A stretch of DNA of 64,000 nucleotides, taken from the NCBI GenBank assembly GCA_030620095.1, contig JAUTXW010000938.1, forward strand, positions 875,001-939,000. The letters are read 5' to 3'. The position numbers were made by a program, and so were the translations under genes. The notes beneath the pieces are model-generated. The model was given only the letters and a program-made list of their open reading frames with translations. It did no database searches and had not been told where the DNA came from. The DNA comes from Kuschelorhynchus macadamiae (taxonomy: Eukaryota; Arthropoda; Insecta; Coleoptera; Curculionidae). Shown piece after piece: positions 56,561-64,000 of the stretch; positions within the stretch are counted from its first letter, which is position 1, and the number at the start of each line of letters is the position of its first letter.

Positions 56561-57744
56561 TTTTTTAGCCACAATTCCTGCTAACGAAAACATATACATA
56601 CTGTAAATATGTATCATTATGTATGGTATTAAATAAAACATTCAGTATCTTTTCAATTCCAAACGAAACACTATAATATATCATATAATATTAAATACAA
56701 ATTTGCATACAAATTGATATCTTGTTATATAATTCAATTGTTTAATTTTCACGATTTTTGTGGATAATATATTCTCAGACAAGAACGTGTCCAATTTGAA
56801 TTTTTATTATGAAAACCACTTCTGCGTGCTAGGTGATGTGGCGGAAAATTCATAATGACCACGTAAAACCCATTCGCAATAAACAATAAACGTAAAATCA
56901 AATAATAGAAAATACATAGATGCATTAAATGTATGTAGTACATTTCCTCATACCCGACAAGAGATTCCCAATATAGCCATTATAGCCTTCTTGGTTTCGA
57001 CCCCATTCCTATTTAACTCGAAATCATTCGTGTCTGTAGATAACTTTCAGTAAAGCGCAAGCAAAATATAAACATTTAAAATTGAAATGTATAAAATATT
57101 GTTCAAATATATATAGTATATATAGTATATAGTCTTTGCGGGGAACGCACGTTCCGATTTTCTTGGGTTTATAGAAACTTTTTTGCGCTAAGTGTCAAAA
57201 AGCAAAAAAAATCGCCCTTTTGCTGTTCACTGAACTTCTAAATGTACGGGACTTGCAAAAGTCAAGTCAAAGTCAAGAATCTTATATTTATGAGAGGAGA
57301 TATACCTTGTATGTCATAAACGCCGTATAAAAATAGTGAAGCCATTTAAGAGAAAAATGATCAGAATTTTGATAAGACGCAGGCGCAGAACATATATGAC
57401 ATTTACATTGCAATTGACAATGATCAAAAAAATTTAAACTTTTTGTTTGTTTGTTTGTTGGCGCGAATATTAGTCCATTTACCAGATTTCTCTCCCTCCG
57501 GGGATCAGTCAGAGCTGGGGCGACCCTCCTAGATAATATACACCTTATTCTATTTTGAACACGTTATCGATGGAATGTCCGGATAGCGAGCGCTAAACTC
57601 TCGGTACACCCCGATTATTCCAAATATCATAGTCACATTTGTATAGTATTTTACAAGTTTTGTATCTCGCCTCGAAAATCTATAAATTCGGTCTAACAAT
57701 TAGCAGTGTTGTGGATGTCACTGCTGCTCGGACAGTCAAGCAGA
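56561..57744. other. Unassigned intergenic
   Basis: No gene recognised; TATATAGTATATATAGTATA repeats near 57110. Confidence 0.4.
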
Positions 57745-58210
57745 ACTTCAGGTGCAGGCCTCACCCAATCCGGAATCAGTTCTGGTGCAGGAATGTGGTG
57801 TCAAGCTGGAGCAATTCACGCAGGGAAAAAGAGTGAAGCTGGTTTTGTTAGCGGGACATTGTGGGATTGAAGGTTACGAGAAGGCAGATGAACTTGCTAG
57901 ACTGGGAGTCGTCTGCTCTTATGTGGAACCAGAATCGGCTTCAGATATATTACTAGACAGCAGATGAGGCACTGGGCGAATGGGCGCACCAAGAGCTGCG
58001 AAATGAGTAGTGCTAGTTAGAAGGTGGTGGTAGGTAGGCCAAATAATTCATTACGAAGTCAGATAAAGGCCGAACAGAGTGGTTGTTAACGCGGGACAGG
58101 AAAACTCTAAATTCCATCGAAGAAATAGTAACGGAGCACTGTCGTCGATTGAGAAGAGGCATCTCTATCTTAGGTTATGAAGAGCACTCTACCTGTATAG
58201 AGTGTTAGGA
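57745..58210 (+). pseudogene. Jockey-like non-LTR RNase H and C-terminal fragment
   Basis: The frame at 57752-57967 contains VKLVLLAGHCGIEGYEKADE then LARLG: the RNase H motif GHxGIxGNExAD with Asn changed to Tyr. Later sequence (58100-58200) reads CRRLRRGISILGYEEHSTC, the usual C-terminal zinc-knuckle zone, with stops in between. Inactive relic. Confidence 0.8.
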
Positions 58211-58480
58211 GTGCAGATGTGAGCCACTTTGAGATATTTTCGGCCATGCGGTTCTGCATAGGGATGTCGTTAAAAGATCTCGCCTGGAAATATATACAGG
58301 CTTATATAAGAAGGACAGGTAGATTCAAGGATAAAAACCTAGTGGCAAGTGGTGGTTGAGGATGAATCAGGGATAGACTGAAAGGATCTTAAACGCCCAC
58401 CAGTCAGGTCTCTAGATCTCTTCCAACTACTACTACCTAGCCGACAAGGAACAAATTATGCGCTTTATTACTTTCCTCCA
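58211..58480. other. Unassigned intergenic
   Basis: Probable continuation of the retroelement 3' region; not assignable. Confidence 0.35.
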
Positions 58481-58925
58481 TAAAAAGAAACTTTTATTCC
58501 CGGAAATGCAGAATATATAAACATTCTATTAGGCCGCCATTTTGTTCCGCCATGATGGATTATATCAGTTTATCCCTATATCATACTTTATTTTTGCGCA
58601 AATTTTAAAGATCATTCTATAGCAGCCTTCCAATAATGATTTCTATTACATTTTTTAACGCCGCCATATTGTTTCGCCATAGTGGATTTTTACCAAAATG
58701 TTACCATTTCATTATTTTAAGACCATTGATTTTCGACCAAAATTTCACTCCCTAAGCAGTTTTTGAGCTATGCTGCATACAGCAAGATAGACAGCCAGAC
58801 AGACCGACCGGAAATAGGAGAACAAGTTTTTCGGGGTCTAGAGACTCGAAAACGCAAAGATCTACAAAAATCTCGGAAGGTAATTTCTTCTATATAACAA
58901 TACTTCCCTCTTACAATACTACCTT
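58481..58925 (+). repeat. GCCGCCATTTTG-family dispersed repeat, short
   Basis: Cores at about 58530 and 58660 and the ACAGCCAGACAGACCGACCG segment near 58790; the end near 58905 is CAATACTTCCCTCTTACAA. Confidence 0.8.
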
Positions 58926-60894
58926 CTTAGGCAAGATGGCTGCTTCAATATGACGAACAGCTATCGTTATTTGTGTTCCGATTTGACTGGAAATCAATAT
59001 TTTTGAATAGGAATAAAAGCCAAAGAAATTAGAGCGTGAATATTAGAGACCAACGTTTAAGAATTATGTTTTCATTTATTTCATTTCATTTTATGGTATT
59101 AACCACCATTTTGTTACATACTGTTATCGATGGCTTCTAAGAATGAATTTTTTGAAATAATATGGCTTTTAAAAATAAGTCAGATAGAACATTACTTTTA
59201 ATTATTCGTAAATATTTTTTATTCTATCTAGACTTTTGTTTTTAATTATTTTTTTGTGCAATATTGCAAAATTCTAAGACTTTAATATTTGGCAAGATAA
59301 TATAAAATAATTAATAGAATTTTAAAAATTGCATTTAAAATTTGTTTAGTGAATTCAAAAAGATTGCCTATACATGAAATTATCGAACGGCTCTCCTGAA
59401 AATTTTAGTTTATGCAGATAGAACAATACAATTATCACTTCGTGATTTGTCACATGAAACACACAGTTCTTATTACCCTATTACATTAGCAAATTTTTTT
59501 GGTCAATAGTTGATAATTGGTTGTTGTTCTATTATATTGCCCCCCTAAATTTAGTGAGTTTCTTGTAACTACGAGCTCCGTGACCACTTGGTGTGAACCA
59601 ATAATATACAATGTATAAACTATATTTACAGCATACTTATTGTATTCGAGTACAAATTCATTTCTATTGTTTGTCACCAGCAGTTGGAACAAAACCATCC
59701 GTTGAACATCAAGGTCTTTATTTGTCAAATGTATTCGTCAACTACAATCGGGCATGTGTATAATTTATTGACTAATCTAATCACGTTTTACGTTAGCTTA
59801 TTACTATATGAGTTCAGTGTAATTTTAAAAATTCACTTAGTGTAAAGTGATAATGCATGATTGTTTGGGTTTTTACATGTAACTATGATAGATTTCGCAT
59901 GATCCTGAGAGCATCTTAATTTTTGCACCTCAAATTTGCAAGTTATAGAAAAATGATTTTATGTATATTTTCTAATAAAGTTGTTTTAAAGTACAACTGT
60001 TCATTATTTCTAATATTTCTTAAATGCATTATTAAACGTATTTTTATACACTGTTTCGAAAATTATAATGCAAATAAAGTAATCACAGGAACGAGTTTTA
60101 GTTCTTTTGTTGATTACGAGTTAGACCCCACCGAAATTCGACCACAATAGTTTTAAAATTGCATTCGGAAACTATGAAATAAAAACTGGCATGCTTTTTG
60201 ACAGTGTAAATATTTACAAATCACTTATTTGCCAGTTTTGTAAATATTTTTAGTAGCAATTGATCTGCCCAGGTAAGATATTTGATTTAGTTTAAAACTG
60301 CACTTCTCGGCAGGCCTCGCTACAACAAATATCGTTTATTTCATTTTCCTTGTTTCAATTTATCAGTAGCAAAGTATTAATTTTTATATATTAGTATATA
60401 CTGAAGGAGGGGATAAGTTTTGCTGCCCTTTTTTTTTGGTCATCACTTTTTCCCACGAGCTTGGGGATCCTAAATACATTTGGGCTAAAATAACTAACCC
60501 GGCACTGGCTGCTATACTTTTAGGGGATAGGGCCGATAAGGGCCCGTAATCTCAAGCTGGCCTAGGACCCCAAAGTTGTAGGTGCGGTGCTGCTTCTCGG
60601 TCAAGAAAAATCCATTCTAGATCACGGTACTGGTGTTCGAAAGAGGTGCCATTTAAATTTCGAGGGTGTTAAAGAGAGCCTTGCATAATGATCAAATTAC
60701 AGCTTAACGATTTTTTTGCCTTAGCTCTTTAGTAATCACTAGGATCATCACCCAGTCGTTTTTCGAATTTTACATTTTTCTCGTTTTTTCTAGGAGATCA
60801 TATGGAAATAGTGCGTTTTACCCCTATATCTTTGCATATTTAAAGTATTCCTTATTTTGTAGCTGCACCCCTTCGACGTCTATTGATAATACAA
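58926..60894. other. Unassigned intergenic
   Basis: About 2 kb with no recognised gene. 60420-60660 is unusually G/C-rich (GGCCGATAAGGGCCCGTAAT), possibly another transposon fragment. Confidence 0.4.
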
Positions 60895-61240
60895 GGGGTA
60901 TAGGGTATCCCATTGTCGGCACTTTTGAGGGGTATTTCCCTTATTTCTATAGAAGGTTACGGTTTTCGCGCCACGTGCTTTTGTGAGATTAAAGATGGTG
61001 TCAGCAGAATTTTCATAGCCCTTTTGGTTTTTGATATACAAGGCGTTCTTGAAAATGTTGCATTTGCAGGTACCCCTTGTATCCCAGCTATTTGATAACT
61101 TATTAAAAAGGTAAAAGCTGTTCCTTATAAAACTTTTTCCGCAGAATTCACTGCTACTTTCAGTATGCGGGGTCAGGGCAAAAAGTTATGAGATCCTATT
61201 TTATTTTTTTAAATAGGGCACTCTGTATATTATTCTTTAT
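60895..61240. repeat. Dispersed repeat R1, copy 2
   Basis: Diverged copy of 52615-52975 in the same orientation (GTATCCCATTGTCGGCACTTTT, TACGGTTTTCGCGCC, GTACCCCTTGTATCCC, GGGGTCAGGGCAAAAAGTTAT). Confidence 0.8.
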
Positions 61241-61619
61241 ATTTATTAGGAATAATGTGGGCTTCCCAAAAGTATATAAATGTATTATTTTGAAAAACAG
61301 ACTCAAAATTCGAGATTTTCTAAAATTTTCTTTTGCGTCCAATTAGTATATAGGCTATGACTAAAATGTATTAAAAACCAAATTCATGTAAGTAGTTATT
61401 ATTTATTTATTAATTTATTTACACAATAGGGATACATACAGATACAATATCCAAAATAGTATCCATGGTATGGATAGAAATACAGTGGGCTAATATTATA
61501 ATTAATTAACAAATTTCACAAAATCGGCTTAATCCAAAAAATCAATACATACAAAATAAATTTTTAGTATATTTTTTGAAAGTGGGCAATGCTATTTCGA
61601 AAAGGTTACTACAATATTT
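61241..61619. other. Unassigned intergenic
   Basis: No supported feature. Confidence 0.4.
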
Positions 61620-63200
61620 ATCAAACGTTTTTATTATTCTGCGTATTGCAGAATTTTGACCAGAGTTGGTCCTTTGAAATGGTATTATAAAAGTCTCGTT
61701 ATGTCGGAGATCTCTTACTGGTTTATATAAAATTATTTTTGCTAATAAGTTTTTTATAAAACGTAATCAAATCTGAAGCTTTTCTTCTGCTAACGAAAGA
61801 AATCATAGAGAAGTGCCTCAAGAGTGGAAAATAGTTTTTATCAACTATCAAAATGTTCGCCTTTATCGCCAGACGCTTTAAAAATATATTTTCTATGCAT
61901 TCCAATCTTCTTTCATAAGTGACATACTGTAGAATCCAAACCACTGAAGGAAATTATTACGGTTGTGAATAAATGCATAGTACAGTGTTAGTAATGTTTT
62001 TGGATTATTGAAGTTTCTACTATTTTTCTGAACAAAATCCAACATACGATTACATGTATTAATGACCTTTTCAATTTGAGAACTAAAAATCATTCTTGAG
62101 TCCATGATTACACCCACGAATTTCCTCAGCTTCCATTTATTTACATTATTTTTAATAGCATACTGGTGCTCAAAGATTTTTCTATTTCTTGTGAAAGTTA
62201 TTGTGACACATTTTTCTGAATTAAGAAATAAACCACGGCCATCACAGAACCCGACCAGTCTCCTCAAGTCTTGCTGTAATCGTTGACAGTCATCTGCGTT
62301 CTCTCTTTTGCGATACATCTCCAAATCGTCAGCATAAAGTAAAAATTTTGAGTTTTTAAAACATTGTTTTATATTATTTATGTAAATTATAAAATAGAGG
62401 ACCCAAATGGCTGCCCTGAGGTACATTCGATGCCACCTCAAACGGATTTGATTTAAAACCATTCACAGAGACCCATTTAGATCTGCCGGTAATGTATGAT
62501 CAGACCCAGCGCGACGCAGGGAATCGGACACACCGATCTCAGCCAGACGTTCTAGAAGTATTTGATGGCTGATTTTATCAAAAGCCTTACTAAGGTTAGT
62601 GTATACGACATCCACCTGCGTCTGATCGTCCATAGTTTCAACAACAAAGTCAGTGAAGCTAATTAAGTTTGTATCAATAGATATACAAGTTAAAAAACCG
62701 TGTTGTTGAGTTAAAATTACATTTTTGACATTATCAAAGATTTTCTTATGTATAATGTTTTTCAAAAGTTTTCCAAATATACAGAGTTCGCTAATAGGCC
62801 TATTATTTTTTCTATCATGTCTAGCCCCACTTTTATGGCAGACACGATAAGAGAAAAGTACGATTTAGTTAGCAGCCTTCTTGAAGAGACATATTGAAAA
62901 TTTAATTAAGAGGTTTAACTAAATTATTTTTGCATTTTTTTATGAATATAACAGGTATTTTGTCAAGATCTGGAATTTTTTGGATGTCCAGATCGCCGAC
63001 AAAGTCTGTAATTTGTTTTTCGTCAACTTAACTTTAACTAAAGGGTTATCTAGATATACAGAAAGAGGATTGTACCGCCCTGGGGGGCAGGGAACATAAG
63101 ATGTAAGTCTAACTTTTCGTTTTGTTTTTAATGAATTTCTAAACATCCTTAGAACTCGTTTTTATTTCGAACTCTATGTTATTCAAATACTGTTTATAAT
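61620..63200 (-). pseudogene. Jockey-like non-LTR RT, degraded but nearly complete palm
   Basis: 62765-62463 has QHGFLTCISIDTNL and VYTNLSKAFDKISHQILLER (RT motif A zone). 62462-61893 has KFLLYADDLEMY (catalytic YADD), QQDLRRLVGFCDGRGL, KCVTITFTRNR and MLDFVQKNSRNFNNPKTLL. 61944-61723 is a C-terminal piece. The missing PQGSxLGPxLF box points to a deletion at about 62390-62465, where the two frames meet. The endonuclease is absent; 62940-63146 may be the region before RT. Confidence 0.85.
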
Positions 63201-63474
63201 CTTTCTGAATTAATTGTTTTGATAACCTTCGAAGATTGACAAAATTTTGATAGTGATTTTGTTCTCCATATATTCTGTATTTTTTGTGTTCTTTAAGTTT
63301 GTTTTGAATGGTTCTAATTGTATCTAATTTAAAATAAATACTAAAAGATGTAATACTTTTAAAATTAATTGAAAAGATCTTTTTTAATTCTCAACTCTTA
63401 ATTATTTATTACATGTTAATTTAGTTATAATAAAATTATTGAATTTTACTCAAAATAAAACATAATTACCTATT
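63201..63474. other. Unassigned intergenic
   Basis: No supported feature. Confidence 0.4.
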
Positions 63475-64000
63475 TTATGTTGAACTAAAGTTAGTTACAA
63501 CAAAAGAGGAATAAAATTTTGAAAAACAGAGAGAGAGTTTTCGATGTTGGTTTTTAAAATGAGAGCTATTTTCCCGAATGCAAAATTGGTACATTTTCGT
63601 TATTCTTCTAATAGCGATCGAAAAAATCATAAGCCCTCTTTGCCAATTTCGGAAAGTTAAATCGATTGCCACACGATGCTCCCCGACAGACTGATATTGT
63701 GTTTTATATATTTTATTTTGCATAAAACGCCATAAGAAAAAATCTAAAATCAAAAGATCCGGACATGGAGGGGGCCATCTTACGGTACCTCATCTTTGAG
63801 GAAAGTTGTCGTCTAATATGTTCCTAAAAATGCAGAGTTGTGGCTTAGGGCACCGTCTTGTTGAAGATATAAAGTGCCAATTTACGTCTTCCAAAAATGA
63901 AACACGAGACTCCAACCCCAAAGCGCCCTTGTTGTACCCTATCAAAAATTAAATGGAGATTTTTTGAGGACCAGTTTCTCGTACTATGGTGTTTGAAAAT
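63475..64000 (-). pseudogene. mariner-type transposase, decayed, cut by window edge
   Basis: Minus strand: YLQQDGA (catalytic Asp) with SHNSAFL near 63880, then WPPPCPDL (about 63770) and LDFFLWRFMQNKIYKTQYQS, the WPPRSPDLTPLDFFLWG signature of mariner-type transposases. At least one frameshift and one stop lie between them. The N-terminal part is beyond the window. Confidence 0.8.

Overview
The window is AT-rich nuclear DNA of an animal, most likely an insect. It is crowded with eukaryotic retroelement and transposon remnants, it has degenerate TTAGG repeats (the usual insect telomere unit), and its one multi-gene block is a eukaryotic virus-like transposon with small spliceosomal introns. 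I recognise no ordinary host gene. The species cannot be named from the sequence.

The centre (21093-39662, 18,570 bp) is a whole Polinton/Maverick element of the adintovirus-like kind. It has 184-bp near-identical terminal inverted repeats and a 6-bp target duplication TTCGTG on both sides. From left to right it carries: three small mutually similar proteins (+); a block on the minus strand with a conserved Polinton protein of unknown function, a 41-residue coiled-coil microprotein, the double jelly-roll major capsid protein (frameshifted), the minor (penton-like) capsid protein (stop plus frameshift) and a fusion of phospholipase A2, a pX-like hydrophobic segment and an adenain-type protease; a block on the plus strand with the packaging ATPase, a conserved 379-residue protein, a coiled-coil protein and the DDE integrase with chromodomain (one frameshift at an A7 run); then a block on the minus strand with a conserved protein, an N-glycosylated membrane protein, a tail-anchored BIR (IAP-like) protein, the protein-primed DNA polymerase B (two small introns, zinc-finger 5' exons, internal deletions) and a disordered repeat protein. 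A GC-rich, TTAGG and polypurine segment separates this from a Cys-rich acidic protein (+) and a RING finger protein (-).

Replication (PolB), integration (integrase), packaging (ATPase), capsid (two jelly-roll proteins), maturation (protease) and entry (PLA2) functions are all represented. The copy is not intact: polymerase, integrase and both capsid genes carry breaks, while ATPase, protease fusion, BIR, RING and most accessory genes are open. The most novel part is the accessory set: a membrane-anchored BIR protein and a separate RING protein in one element (a possible split IAP), a small glycoprotein, and a tandem triplet of paralogous small proteins.

The left flank (1-21092) holds AT microsatellites, Penelope-like element (PLE) fragments including one with direct pseudo-LTRs (11680-13830), non-LTR reverse transcriptase fragments and two foldback MITEs. 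The right flank (39669-64000) holds a PLE GIY-YIG fragment between inverted arms with hammerhead-like motifs, a tandem array with the same kind of motif (48100-49030), many copies of a dispersed repeat built on the motif GCCGCCATTTTG, non-LTR fragments, a decayed piggyBac transposase and a mariner-type transposase at the right edge.
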